Source: Symbiodinium microadriaticum (taxonomy: Eukaryota; Sar; Dinophyceae; Suessiales; Symbiodiniaceae). Taken from it: a DNA stretch of 64,000 bases. The stretch covers positions 149,613 to 213,612 of the forward strand of contig LSRX01000803.1 of assembly GCA_001939145.1 (NCBI GenBank), read 5' to 3'. The stretch's first letter is position 1. Each line of letters opens with the position of its first letter. Made by a program: the position numbers and the translations under genes. Under the pieces are notes generated by a model, which saw nothing but the letters and a program-made list of their open reading frames with translations, ran no database searches and was not told where the DNA came from. Positions 9,658-20,600 of this stretch are shown here, piece after piece.

Positions 9658-11475
9658 AGATGGTTGAGGCATGTTGAAGCCATGAACCACGGTCACGCCG
9701 CCATGCCTTTGCCTGTCGTAAACCTTTGTCGGAGTAGCAAGGCGCGGCAAACCCATGCTGGGTTCTGAAATGCTCTTTCGAACAGCGCAAAAGACAATGC
9801 CGAACTTTGCTTTTTCGTCGTGCTGATCCGAGGTGCTGGCTTTCACCGGCAACTCTGAAACCTTCTCGGTTCTGCTGCAGGCATGTTCGTCTAGTTCCTG
9901 GTCGGGCTCGGCCGAACTTCCTTGAACACATGGGGCGTTCAGCTCCGAAAGCTAAGACATCAATCATCAGGCCTGCGGTGATGAGAAAGTGTTGGCAGTG
10001 CGCGACGAGAAAGAGCTGCTAAGTCGCATGGGTGGAGCATTGCCTTGTTGTGTTGTCTGCTGCTTCACGCTTAGATGCTCTTAGCATGTCGTCTAGGTTT
10101 TGTATTCGGCCTGCGTGATGGTTTGACCGTTTCACCGAGACTGTTCTTTCTGCGTTCGATCTGTCCGGAAGTGCCCTTCCCGGTCTCTCCTGGCGATAAG
10201 GAAAGGATTGTTGCACTTCGCTCTCACAGGTGCCTTGTCTGAAGAAGAAGTATACCTGCTACGCTGCTACGGCAGTTAAAGCTGAAGGCGAACCGCATAC
10301 TGTGGCGCGCCATGGAAATTCCCTGACCATCGCAGGCTTGGCCTACCTGAAGCGGCCTGCGGAATCCCACGAAGATTGTGTGGACTTGGCCATCCAAGCG
10401 CGGCCCCGGCTTACACACTTCGGGTCTTGGACTCCGTTGTTTCACTTCGTTGGCCGACTTAAACGTTTTGCGTCGCCGTCTATCCAACTGATGCCAGCAG
10501 CACTTGTCTGACCTGTAAACCTGCAGTCATTCACGGCTTGCAATGTGGCCCCCAAACAGTGTCAGCAGCGTGGCTGCAGCAGCACTGCATTGCTGCGGCA
10601 CACATGGTTGGTTACCTGCGCATTTTGGCCTCCTAATGCCCGTTTGACTCCGATAGGCCGATCCACAGGCTGCTATTTGTATCATGCCTGTAGCGAAAGC
10701 ATCTCCTCTCACCAGGAATTTGCGTTGTGCAGCTGCTTGATGCAGTCCTTCAATCGAGAATCCAGCCGCAGGCTAGATGTGATCCGGCCGGTGAAGATCG
10801 CAGGGCGCGCCAATGTCGGGAAGGTGGGCGCTGCTTCAAGATCATTTTAATTAAAAGGGCGAGGCAGCGCACGCCATCAAACTGACCCAGCCAAGGTGGA
10901 ATGGAGGAAGCAGTGCCTGTGCTTTGCCACTTCGTGCAGTGCATGTCAGATGCTCCGATGCGGACAGAACTTGCAGGCATATGATGCACACGAATGTTCA
11001 TGAGCTCATGCTCGATGCTATAGTTCCACCTAGCGAAATCTCTTGGGCAAGTGCAAAAACAACTTCGGGGGTCAACAAACAACTTTCCCAAGCGCACATC
11101 GCAAGAGTGATTGTGCTGCCAAAGCGCAAATCGCAAGATACTGGCAAGATCTAAGCACTGTTGGGACGGGCCGTCACGCGGGCTGGCGAAACAGGAGTTT
11201 GCGCTTTGTCGCTCTGTCGCGAATCCAACTCTGGTACAGACATGCTACATCTTCGGGCTACGCTGAGGAAGATTGGGCAACATCTGATCTGGACCAGTCT
11301 GCCACACACCTTGCCATGGTCACCAAGCTCCCCGGTGTGCAGATGCGCATCATTCTGGTTTCTAGAAGGGGCATGGTCCAGGATCTGTCCGTGACTGGGA
11401 GCTACGCTCTCAGTCTGACAGGCTGAAGCGTGTAGTGTGGGAAGGATGTTGCAGACGCAAACGGTGATTGTGTTC
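9658..11475. other. Stretch without a securely recognised gene
   Basis: Possible coding pieces on the plus strand are ALSEEEVYLLRCYG near 10231 and a frame at 10230-10511 containing SLTIAGLAYLKRPAES. A further frame lies at 11043-11426. None has a family signature or provable splice sites, and minus frames at 9485-9967 are similar in quality. More ankyrin-gene exons could lie here. Confidence 0.2.
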
Positions 11476-11496
11476 GTAGAGCCTTTTTGGCCCATG
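11476..11496 (+). other. Possible relict dinoflagellate spliced-leader sequence upstream of the CCCH gene
   Basis: Transcripts of dinoflagellates carry a 22-base spliced leader ending CCATTTTGGCTCAAG. Here, 20 bases before the open frame, CCTTTTTGGCCCATG matches 12 of those 15 bases in the right orientation, and GTAG precedes it with two extra bases. It fits an mRNA that was copied back into the genome, as does the lack of introns in the next gene. The match is imperfect and could be chance. Confidence 0.35.
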
Positions 11497-11515
11497 TGAA
11501 CAAAGAGCTCTAGCA

Positions 11516-12397
11516 GTGCCATCGAATCGAGCCAGCATGGCCGCAGTTGGAGAGCCGAAGGACGACAAGATCTACACGATCAGCTCCAAGCCCGAAGTTC
11601 ACGAATCTGGCCGATTCCACGAGCCAAGCTTCAACCATTTCGCGGTTCGGAACACCTTCTTAGAGTTGAAGCACGATTCTTACTCCCTTCAAGAGTGGTG
11701 TGGCTCTGTGCGTCGCGTGAAGTCTTCCCCAGACCTTTCGAATCCGGATGCTTTCAATCCTTGCTCCGTGGATCAGAAGCTGGGAGAACCGATGCCTGTC
11801 GTCCCCGCACCAGAGCTGAGCCCCAGTGCGAACTCACACACCTCACAGACTGCAAAAGACTCGGATCGTGCCACAGACGAGTCGCAGCCAAACGCTTCTC
11901 GGACTCGTCTCTGCAGCCAGGCAACACCCTACCAGCCTTCAGCGGCCCCCGCTGCCCACAGCACGACATATTATGCAGTACCGAAAAGCCGCACCACTGG
12001 GCAGGAGCAGGTCGTGGCCATGCCCTCCATGCTCCCGCCTCCGACCCAGGTATGGCAGGCGCCCATTCCACCAATACCTACGCCCACGGCCGCTGTGACG
12101 GCGCCGGTAATTCTGGGCTCTGCTATGCTCCCGAGCATTGGGTCAGGAGGCCATGCCACAGGGGAGTGCAAGCCGTGTGTGTTCTTCCACAAGAAAGGTT
12201 GCGCCACAGGCAGGACATGTCTCTTCTGTCACCTGTGCCAACCCGGTGAGAAGCAGCGGCGAAAGGAGCGGAAGGAGAAGAGCCTTTCCTGCAGCTTCAT
12301 GCGAGGAGGGAGGCGAGAGAGGCGAGTAGTTTTCAACATGTCTTCTAGACCATCCGAGGCGAGCCATGCAAGCACGCTGAGCCGGGACTTTGTCTAG
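11516..12397 (+). CDS. Intronless CCCH zinc-finger protein of dinoflagellate-expanded type
   Basis: A single open frame of 293 residues. The C-terminal third carries a GHATGECKPC lead, then a finger C-x7-C-x5-C-x3-H (PCVFFHKKGC, ATGRTC, LFCH), then LCQPGEKQRRKERKEK. This is the standard block of a very large dinoflagellate family of presumed RNA-binding proteins. The N-terminal part contains HFAVRNTFLEL and RRVKSSPDL, also typical of the family, and the middle is Pro/Ser/Thr/Gln-rich linker. The start may be ATG 11516 or ATG 11537; the second follows a more usual context. Family members probably bind RNA and act after transcription. No intron is present, which agrees with origin by retroposition. 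Confidence 0.85.
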   Translation: MPSNRASMAAVGEPKDDKIYTISSKPEVHESGRFHEPSFNHFAVRNTFLELKHDSYSLQEWCGSVRRVKSSPDLSNPDAFNPCSVDQKLGEPMPVVPAPELSPSANSHTSQTAKDSDRATDESQPNASRTRLCSQATPYQPSAAPAAHSTTYYAVPKSRTTGQEQVVAMPSMLPPPTQVWQAPIPPIPTPTAAVTAPVILGSAMLPSIGSGGHATGECKPCVFFHKKGCATGRTCLFCHLCQPGEKQRRKERKEKSLSCSFMRGGRRERRVVFNMSSRPSEASHASTLSRDFV

Positions 12398-12649
12398 CCG
12401 CAGCCAGGTGTTTCGACAGGCTTGCGGATTACAACTGCTTCAGTGCTTGGGTTCGGTGGCGGGGCCGGATTCCTGACCCACCAACCTTAGCCTCAAGCTG
12501 GAAATGTTTGTGCGATTCCACGTGCAGCTGCGCCCCTCTGGCTTCTGAAACACGGAGCAGAAGCAGCAGTCAGGATACTTCTTGCCACACACTCACACAG
12601 TAAAAATAGATCTGCATCCCAGGAAAAATGTCTGCTGCTACCCCTTTAT
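12398..12649. other. Spacer 3' of the CCCH gene
   Basis: I see no coding segment or repeat. It presumably includes the 3' untranslated region of the CCCH gene. No AATAAA-type signal is expected in dinoflagellates and none stands out. Confidence 0.3.
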
Positions 12650-12889
12650 TTGCTGAAGGTGAATTTCAATGACGTGCGAGATGACAACCGAAAGCTTGCT
12701 CTGACTGGATTTCAAAAGCGCAGTTTCTGTGAGCTGCCTTGTGATCCTCTTTTTGCTAATCTCATGCTTGGTGCCAGAGACTTGCTCGCGGGATCATCCG
12801 CAACCTTGAAGGATCTTTTTCTGAGCATGGAAATTTTCCATTCGGAATTCATTCAACTGTGTCGCCGTCAAACTACGTCATTTTGTTAG
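12650..12889 (+). CDS. Candidate exon, unknown function
   Basis: Function not recognised. A 79-codon plus frame has good protein character: LKVNFNDVRDDNRKLALTGF near its start and LMLGARDLLAGSSATLKDLF in the middle, ending at the TAG at 12887-12889. It lies just before another plus-strand candidate and might belong to the same gene. No splice sites were established. Confidence 0.25.
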   Translation: MLKVNFNDVRDDNRKLALTGFQKRSFCELPCDPLFANLMLGARDLLAGSSATLKDLFLSMEIFHSEFIQLCRRQTTSFC

Positions 12890-12966
12890 ATCTGCAGAAG
12901 TGGGGGCCCCGCGGCTGCCAGCTGTGCGGAGCCCCGCGTTGCAGCTTTTAAATCGCCGGCAGGAGC

Positions 12967-13326
12967 GTGCCGGAGATGCTAACGCATCTGGAGACTACCT
13001 CCGGATTGTTCTTTGGAAGCCAGACCACTGCCTTCGACAAGCTGAAGCAAGCAACGGCAACATCGAGTAAGACCTTTCTTATGGAGATTTTCGAAGCTTT
13101 GGGGACGTCCTCCAGTCGACACCTCAACATTACAGGTATGACTTCAGTTCCTGAATCGTTGGCAAACCCTCCCAATCTCGAACTAATGCACGCTGAACCC
13201 CAGGCCCCAGAAGTGGAAGTAGAGGTTTTCGGAACAGGCCGCAGAGAAGCGCAGATGATCGAGATGACTGCAACAAGTGGTGTCTCCCTGTATACGAGGT
13301 GGTGCAAGGCAGAGATGCGAATGTGA
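12967..13326 (+). CDS. Candidate exon(s), dinoflagellate surface/secreted-protein-like segment
   Basis: The frame contains KTFLMEIFEALGTSSSRHLN followed by ITGM, and later EVEVEVFGTGRREAQMIEM. The pattern FxxxIxxALGxSxSRxxIT recurs in many large dinoflagellate proteins of unknown function, usually in repeated domains. Nearby exons of such a gene were not identified. A long minus frame overlaps it and is also fairly protein-like, so the strand is not certain. No signal peptide or membrane segment is visible. Confidence 0.35.
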   Translation: MPEMLTHLETTSGLFFGSQTTAFDKLKQATATSSKTFLMEIFEALGTSSSRHLNITGMTSVPESLANPPNLELMHAEPQAPEVEVEVFGTGRREAQMIEMTATSGVSLYTRWCKAEMRM

Positions 13327-16178
13327 TCCTAGCATAATGGCCAAGTGCGCTAGATGTTGCTAGGTTTTGCTTGAGCCTGTCGGCAGACAGCGGATTCCAC
13401 TCTGCCAGCCATGCAGAACACAGTCTCGAATGCCCTCTACGTTTGCTGCGGGCATCAAGAGTGGAAGAAGCACGTTGCAGGCGCAAGCCGCAAGGCTTGC
13501 CGTGCATCAGAATACCAACAACGAGGGTGCTGATGCACAGCGACATAAGTCTCAAATCGCAAGGACGGCAGCCTACCACAGCTGCTCATTCATGAATTTT
13601 GTAGAGGTGCCAAGCTCCTGAGGACTTGGCTCCACTCGGCCTCCGGTTTGCCGATCATTTTGCGGATGTTGGGTTGTGAAGTGTGGCAGACGGCATGCGC
13701 ATCACATCTCCGATCCTCCACTTGACAAGCAGTGCCTCCGCTGAAGGGCGTGCGACTAGAGCGAAGGAGTCTTTTTGGGCAGGAACTCTGAGCCGTGGCA
13801 CTGCCGGAGCTGAAACAACATTGATTAGTAACCGGCACGTCATGTTGTTGTAACAGTGCGGTTTCAACGAGGGCCGCGCCCAGCAATGCTGGAGCTTCCG
13901 CAGACAGCTGATCTATCAATGCTCTGAATAGGATACAAGACATGTCGGTGATTGGAAGCACATGCGAGCTGGCCGGTCTTCTCGATTCGCTGTGCGTACC
14001 GTGCCCCCGAAAAGGAGAGAAGTGTTTCTATGCAGTCCTGGAGCTGTGTGATTGTGTTGGTTCCCTTGGTGGCTTAGGCTGCTCCGACTCCGTGCTGATC
14101 CTCATGCCGTGGGGCCTGCAGGCGATCAACCTCCTATGCTTGCATTGGATGGACATTACACGGCCAGTGCATGCAGTACGCTTGTGGGTCACCCCATTTT
14201 TCAACCCGTTTTCATCTTCTCCGTCGCTGGATTTTGGACGAAGCGTTCTCCTCAAACGGGGTTGGGAGGATTCCGGCTACACGGGGTTCATCGAAGTGTG
14301 GCCGGGTTCCTCGGCATGGTGCTGAGGAAGCTTGGACCTGGAAGTTTGCCTCGTCCCGACTAGGAAGTGCTGTCGACGTTGCGGTCAAGCAGGGCTTGCG
14401 ACACACCTACAAGGTGCGCCTCGAGAGCCCCAAATCGGTACTTTACTTCAGTGGCGCAGCAGCGGAGTTCCCGCATTGCTTGAGGCACTTCTGGGCAGCG
14501 CCGGCTTTGCGTCTCAGAGGCCTCACGGGAAGCGGCTGACAGCCATGCCTGCCGCTGACTATCGCTGACCCGAAACTAACAACCCCATACTCATTCGATC
14601 TAGAGTCGAGCTCATTCGCAGAGAGTGAAGCATGCCGCCAAGCTGTCATCGGTGTCGTTGACTCTTCGGAGCAGTTGCTGCAGGCGCCTGTCGACTTGGC
14701 ACAGATTGCAGCTGAGCCGCAGAACGAGTGTGCATGCAAAAGCTATAGGGCCTGGAGGGTGCTGCACGAAGAGGCTTTCGTGGGTTGATGCTGCTGCGCT
14801 CGTGTTGTTTAGTCGCAAAGTTTACCAAACTTTTTGCGGTCGGGGTATCCTGAAGTCGTTGTCACTCGTCGCGGGAAGAGATACACGACCTTGCCTTTGA
14901 GGTGTTGGTGCTGCAGTGTCTAACGTTGCGCCTCTTTTTCGCCTGACAGTTGGGCCACCACCCGCACTCCATAGCGTATACAATGCACAGGATTAACATT
15001 ATTTTATGCTGCCTGCCTGAACAAGTGTGCGAAGCACACCTGTGCTCGTAGGGTCGCAGACCTTCACAATCTTCTGCACTTTCTGCGTCTGTACAGGACG
15101 TGCACGTTCCAAGAATTAGCACCTTGGGATAGTTGGAGCAAGTGCGATTGTCCCTGCCTTCCAGCTTGAAGCTTTAGGCAGGCCACTTTGCGCTATGTGC
15201 TGAAGTGCGGACTGCTTCAGCTCTCCATCCGTTGTCTTTTCTAGTCTGCATGCCTTTTTGGCGGCATGTGGCGCTTCATGTCTCGTCAGATGCCCGGCGT
15301 AGCTTGCTTTCAATTGCCCGCATTTTGTGGGATCAAAAAGCTCAAGTCAGCGAACCTGACCTTTATTGGATTATCTGCCGCATTCTGCCACTTTTCGATT
15401 GGGCATCCGCTTGGGGTCACCGCGCACGTTGCTCAAAGCCGGGAGGTGCGCCCCAGCTGCACCAGGCAGGTCTTCGAAGTTGCTTTTTGGGGGATCGACT
15501 GGAGCGTGGAGAGGCGACGATGGCGGGCGGATATTGCTGCATCGATTTTGACACTTTGCAGGCCAAGGCCTGCCCGCAGAGAAGCGGCGAGTAATGTTCG
15601 GAACGATGAAGATGATTTCGGTCACAATGCCTGTCACGATTCTGTTGTGTGGAAGATGCAACGACAAACCCAGCACTTCGACCAACTTGTGCTATGTGAG
15701 ACCTAAGCATTCCTACTTCCTGAGGCTTTGTTGAACCGGCAGTGACGGTGCAGCGACGATGCGAAACCATGCGAAACCACGAAATTCAGGGAGTATTTCT
15801 GGCATTTGGAACATCATGTTCAGGAGAAGGAGAAGGGCATCAGGTACAAGAGCGGCTTGGCCTCTGAAGCCAGATGCACCACTAGGATCCGATCCCGCCG
15901 TTTGAATTCTTTGCATGGACTACGGCAGGATGCTCATCAATCCCATATCTAGACAAACGTACGAGCTATCCGAGCACTAGCATACTAGGATCTCCCAGGT
16001 TTCTCGGAGCAAGTGGTGAAGTCCGTCGAGCAGGCTCGCTGAGCCGTCTTGTCGCGGTCGAAAAGTCTTTGCCAAAGGGAGTAGAGACCGGAGACTCGTT
16101 GTTGTTGTGGGAGGTGGGCTGAGGCTTTCCACATGAGAACTCTTGCAATTTCAATCTGCTCCAGAGGATTGTGAAGCA
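13327..16178. other. Stretch without a securely recognised gene
   Basis: Weak plus-strand candidates are a frame at 14171-14539, whose second half (SSRLGSAVDVAVKQGLRHTY, VRLESPKSVLYFSGAAAEF) reads like protein, and overlapping frames at 15205-15706 without a clear winner. No family, RNA gene or transposon was recognised. Confidence 0.2.
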
Positions 16179-16199
16179 TGTGTGTGTGTGTGTGCGCGC

Positions 16200-16269
<70 letters not shown>
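16179..16269. repeat. (TG)n then (TGCG)n microsatellite, strictly alternating purine/pyrimidine
   Basis: About 16 bases of TG, then CG, then some 17 units of TGCG, followed by degenerate copies to about 16292. The strict purine-pyrimidine alternation over 90 bases is the type of sequence that adopts Z-DNA. Confidence 0.95.
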
Positions 16270-16292
16270 CTGCGTAGTGCGCGTGTGTGTAG

Positions 16293-17429
16293 TAAGGGGT
16301 AAGCATGCTTCCTAAGGCCGTGAGCGGAAACAGCATGTCTGTGGCATTTCAGCCGTTGAAGTGAAGAGTTCAGTTCGGTGCTCCGATGCCAGGAAGCTCT
16401 CAAGAAGAAGCATGCGTCGGAGTTCCTTGTCTGCATCCGTGCCATGGTAGGCCGCCGGCCTAGAAGCTGATCCACAGAGATGAGGCTTCTCACCTAGACT
16501 CCTGTTGCATGACTGACATCGAGAGAGCGCACATCACCCGCATGGCCGGAGATCTTGCCCATCTTTGAATGAAAGAAGTTGGTCGGTTCTTGTTCCGTTC
16601 CCCACCTGTCCTCGCTTGCATAATGCGAGTATTACCAAGACTCAACGAGTCTTGCCGATCCAACCGGGGCGTGCTCAGAGGCGAACAGTGCTCCATTGTT
16701 TGCTGACCTTTGTCCTCCCCCGGCAGTAGCACTCGTGTCTTGCCCCGGCACATTCCTGTCATCATGCTGCCTCGAAGTCTTGTTCACGATTGGAGGCTTG
16801 TTTCCCGTTTGAGGACACGGTGTACTCACGAGATGTTATTTTCTGTGGTCTGTCACCGGACGCAGAGCTCGTGATATCTCGGGATATGAGTCGCTGCCAG
16901 CACTCGATGTAGGCTTCGGCTGCACCACGCCCTGAGATAAGGCAGGAGCGGAGTCGCCTTCATTGGGAACCTTGGCTGCAAGAGTAGCCGGGACACGGAG
17001 TGGTGGGTCAAAGTGAGAGACTCAAAGCTCTGAGCCGGCAGCTGGCGTTCGCGCGTGCCTCCAAAGGAGAAAGAGGAGCAGAGGGCGAAGGTCCGGTACA
17101 CCATGAACTTACCTCAGTGCGAGGGCCACATCCTCAGCGCAAGGTGGTCGCTTGTGGCAATAAGTCTGACCTGGCGCAGTTGCCATATCAGCCGACTACA
17201 GGTGGTCTGTACTGGCAGCCAAACATCCACTACATCCCGGTCGCTCGGTCACAATGGCCTTCGGAATGTGCCGTTGTGGGGAGCTGTTCTACACAAGCTT
17301 CTCAAAGCCTGTCCCACACAGCCAAAGGCGCAAAACAAGCTTCCATAAATAAGAAGTGGGTGTATAGTGTTTCATGTGTTTTCATTGGCTGCTTGCTGCT
17401 TGTTCAAGCAGGACAAGTTGGGGATTAGC
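16293..17429. other. Stretch without a securely recognised gene
   Basis: A plus-strand frame ending in this interval contains DLAQLPYQPTTGGLYWQPN near 17170-17225 and could be an exon upstream of the next small gene. No family similarity or splice site could be established. Confidence 0.2.
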
Positions 17430-17687
17430 ATGTCGTCGGGGGGGGGGTCGCAATGGCCTCCCCGCCCGTGGGCACCAGGCCCACTCAGCCCTTCACCGCA
17501 CAAGGGGTTTGCAGGAGTGCACAGGGCACAATATTCATTCCACGTGGATGTTGGACTGCATGGACAAGCCCATGTGCTGTTGGGCCGCGATCCCGAGGCC
17601 TCCATCAAGTTCGGGGACAACGGAGAGGTGATTGTGACCGGAGGGCCACCAGAAAATGCCAAGGCTGGTCGGTTCCGACCGAATTGA
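17430..17687 (+). CDS. Complete small orphan protein, 85 residues
   Basis: Function not recognised. The frame begins at ATG 17430 (MSSGGGSQWPPRPWAPG..) and ends at TGA 17685-17687. It has a Gly/Pro/Trp-rich start, then a compact basic and hydrophobic core: VHRAQYSFHVDVGLHGQ, HVLLGRDPEASIKFGD, GEVIVTGGPPENAKAG, ending RFRPN. The alternation suggests beta strands. LLGRDPEASIKF resembles the LGRDP start of forkhead-associated domains, but the segment is too short for a whole one. No signal or membrane segment. It could be an intact small protein or the last exon of a longer gene, as the frame is open a little upstream. Confidence 0.5.
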   Translation: MSSGGGSQWPPRPWAPGPLSPSPHKGFAGVHRAQYSFHVDVGLHGQAHVLLGRDPEASIKFGDNGEVIVTGGPPENAKAGRFRPN

Positions 17688-20600
17688 AACAGTGTAGGAT
17701 GCCTGGTCGTAGTCTGGGCTCAGGCGAATGGAGGTGTCTTTGCAAGCTTTGTCGCTTGAGCGGCTTCTCTGTGTCGGCTGCCAGGTGAGTAAGAAGCAAG
17801 AGGTTGTGACAGGTTGTGGCTACCTCTGACCACCAACTCGATGAATGCTGTAACCTGCCAACGAAACCTCGACTGCTGTCATGCCCGACCAGGTGAACAA
17901 GGTCCAAGGATGAAGCAGCAGCGGGAACGGGCCAACCGTAGCAGTGGTAGTGCCTCGTGGTGCCTCGTGGGAAAATCTACAGCAGCTCGAAGCACGATGC
18001 ATGTTCATCCTTGGTGAGGTCGAAGACTAATTACTCGAAGACTTCTTTTAGAGCTGCTGCGAGCATCAATGTGACTCTTCCAGTCCCCGCAACCGCAGAA
18101 CGGAGTCTGGGCCAGATTGAGGGAGTGGAAGAGTAGCCCTTGAAGTTAAAATCTGTGTGGCAGGGTGTTGTGAGTTGTTTGGATCCCAGACCTTGTTCTG
18201 GATGGACACGAGGGCAGCAGTGAAATGTGAGAGACGAGACGACATGTGCACACGCACCCGCAGGAAAACTGTTGTGATGGGTTTTAACAGGATTTTCGAC
18301 GGAACTGGAACTTCTGCTGCTTGCGCTTCTTCGTAGGGAGTGTTTACTGCCTTGAAGGAGCTCAAGTTGAACCGCAGCGATACTCTGGCTCAAACATTTC
18401 TGAACTGAACACCCCAGCGCTGTACAGCAATGGCCGCTACCTTGGACGACACGGTGCTCGCACAATGCATCCTCCGGGAGCTCACGCACCTGACTCTCGG
18501 GGCAGCAGCCAAAATCACCGCCCACCCCAACAGGTCCTCTCGTCGGGAAAGAATGGTGGTGTCTCTGAATCCTGCGCATTTCGCTCCATGTGTTTCCAAG
18601 CCAGACCCAGATCGCCTACAGATTTCAGGAAAGTCCAGAGCTGCGCCATGCGGGACTCTGCGTGTTCCTCAGACACTGAGACCCTCAGCGATTATTTGGG
18701 CTTCGAGCTCCGCGTGAGCGTCGGAGTTTGCGTTCCTACCGCAGTTGCAGTATTTTTTGGTGGCCTTGTAAAGGGGCCGCAAAATCGAAGGACACCTTCT
18801 CCTGCCTCATCGCAGAGCCTCTCCTCCATCCGGTCCTCCTCGCCAACGGGGCTCACCAGGTTCCTTGTTCGGCTTCAACAGGGAGCATTGCAGGCTGCGG
18901 CTCCCCGTGCGCACGCGCTACTAGCATGTCGCAGACATGTGTGAGGTACAAAGCTGTGGCGGCAGCGTAGGCGGTTCTGTCAGGTCTCCCGTCTTTATTC
19001 TCAGGCTGGTCGGGCCAGCCATTCCTCCCCCTCCGGGTCTGCCTCTGCCGCCGCTGGATCCAGAATTGAGAGGAGTGGGCTGAGTTGAGACGGTTAAGAT
19101 TAGAACATGCTCGGCTTGTGGACGGTGCTTGAAGAAGTCCTGCGAAGTTGGGTGTTCTCTGAGCTTCGGTGGTGCTCACGAAGCGTAGCGAATACTTGTC
19201 CTAGTGTGTCTGAAGCGACATGTCTCCCTGAAGTTGCTTGAGGCTTCCGCTGGCAAGCCTCGTGCCTCCTCCACAGCCACTGTCTCGGACAGTGTCCATC
19301 GAGCTGCCACCAGAGGCTCCTCAGGATCGAGTCGACAGTTGTGATTCGTCTTCTCACAGATCTTGCAGCTTGAAGCTTCAGGAGCCGCAGTGGCACGTGT
19401 TGAATCCAAACGTGTCTTGGCAGAAGCTTGGAGATGTCTTGAGCATGTCCGCATATGCGTGCTCTAAGCCGAAATCCACACCGCTCCTTCGCCTAGGCGA
19501 AGTTCAAGTCTGCCTGCGGCTGTCCGCTGGTCTCCCAGCCATTCCAGGCTTGCGACGGTATGCTCATGGCCATGCGGGTTAGCCTGAGAATCCGGCGGGT
19601 AGCAAGATTTCTAGATAGACTTTTCCACCTCGACGGTCACATGGCCAGGTGGGAGACTTGGACGATGTCAGGGTGATGCTTGTCTGCACCGGATCTTGTA
19701 CCGTCGTCGTTTCGAAGTGAAATTGACCCCCTCAGCGAGGATCTTTGCACCTGGAAAGCAGTGGATGACGGAATATTGCCGAACGACAAAGAAGCACAAG
19801 AAGAGCCAGGCTGCGACCGAGACAGGATAAGGGAATTGGGGTGCAGGAATCGGTGGTCGGCTGGGCTTGGTCGTGGCAACGGCCCACGCCACGAAGAAAA
19901 CACCAAACCGTTCTGCCTTGCTAGCTGGACACAGGACTGTACGCGCCGTCCTTGGAGTTGTCGTGGTGTGCAGTGGGCTAGCAGCTAGCAGCTAGTGACA
20001 GCTTGTGGCTTCGCAGCTTCATCTCTACGAGCGTACCACAAAACTCTATCCTCAAACTCGGCCGAGCCCTTCCAATCGCTTCCTCAACTTCGACCTCACT
20101 TGAAAGAGGCCTGTGATGATCTGCCAAAGTTCGGCTCCTTACAGCTGAAGATTTCAGGTGCCAAGGCTGGCCCTCATCCGGTTGCTTGTGCGTTGGTTGA
20201 GGGTCTTATGCGGTAGCGCGCTGAGCCGAGCCAGCTTGCGAGCCTCTTCATAGGTTTGGACCGGCAGCCGGTGGCGTGCAAAAGAAGTTTCGGTCTTCTC
20301 CATCTGAGAACTTTTGAGGGCCGGCCTGTTGCAGGCTGAAGACAGCAAGGTCTTCTTTCTCTTTGGATCCCATCGCTTCGGCCCGGTTGCCAGCCCTGCT
20401 GGACAGTGTACCACGGAGGCTGCGGATGGAGCCACTCCCTGTGGGTAAGCCTGCAGCCCGAGTATGTCATGTGTATGCAGAGCCCCAGGGACTTTGTAGA
20501 GGTCTGTAGAGGCTCAGCGGAGGCTGTCATAAGCACAGCTAGTCTGACTCCATCCTCCTTACCTTACAGTTTCAGCTGACGACTCTATCCCAGCCACTCG

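Noticed and set aside
10617-10633. Other partial spliced-leader strings such as GCATTTTGGCCTCC here and near 29730
   Set aside because: Only 8-9 bases match and they are not placed before a supported gene start, so chance is the simpler explanation.
13130-13579. 149-codon minus frame
   Set aside because: Overlaps a plus-strand segment with a pattern known from dinoflagellate proteins; no motif of its own.
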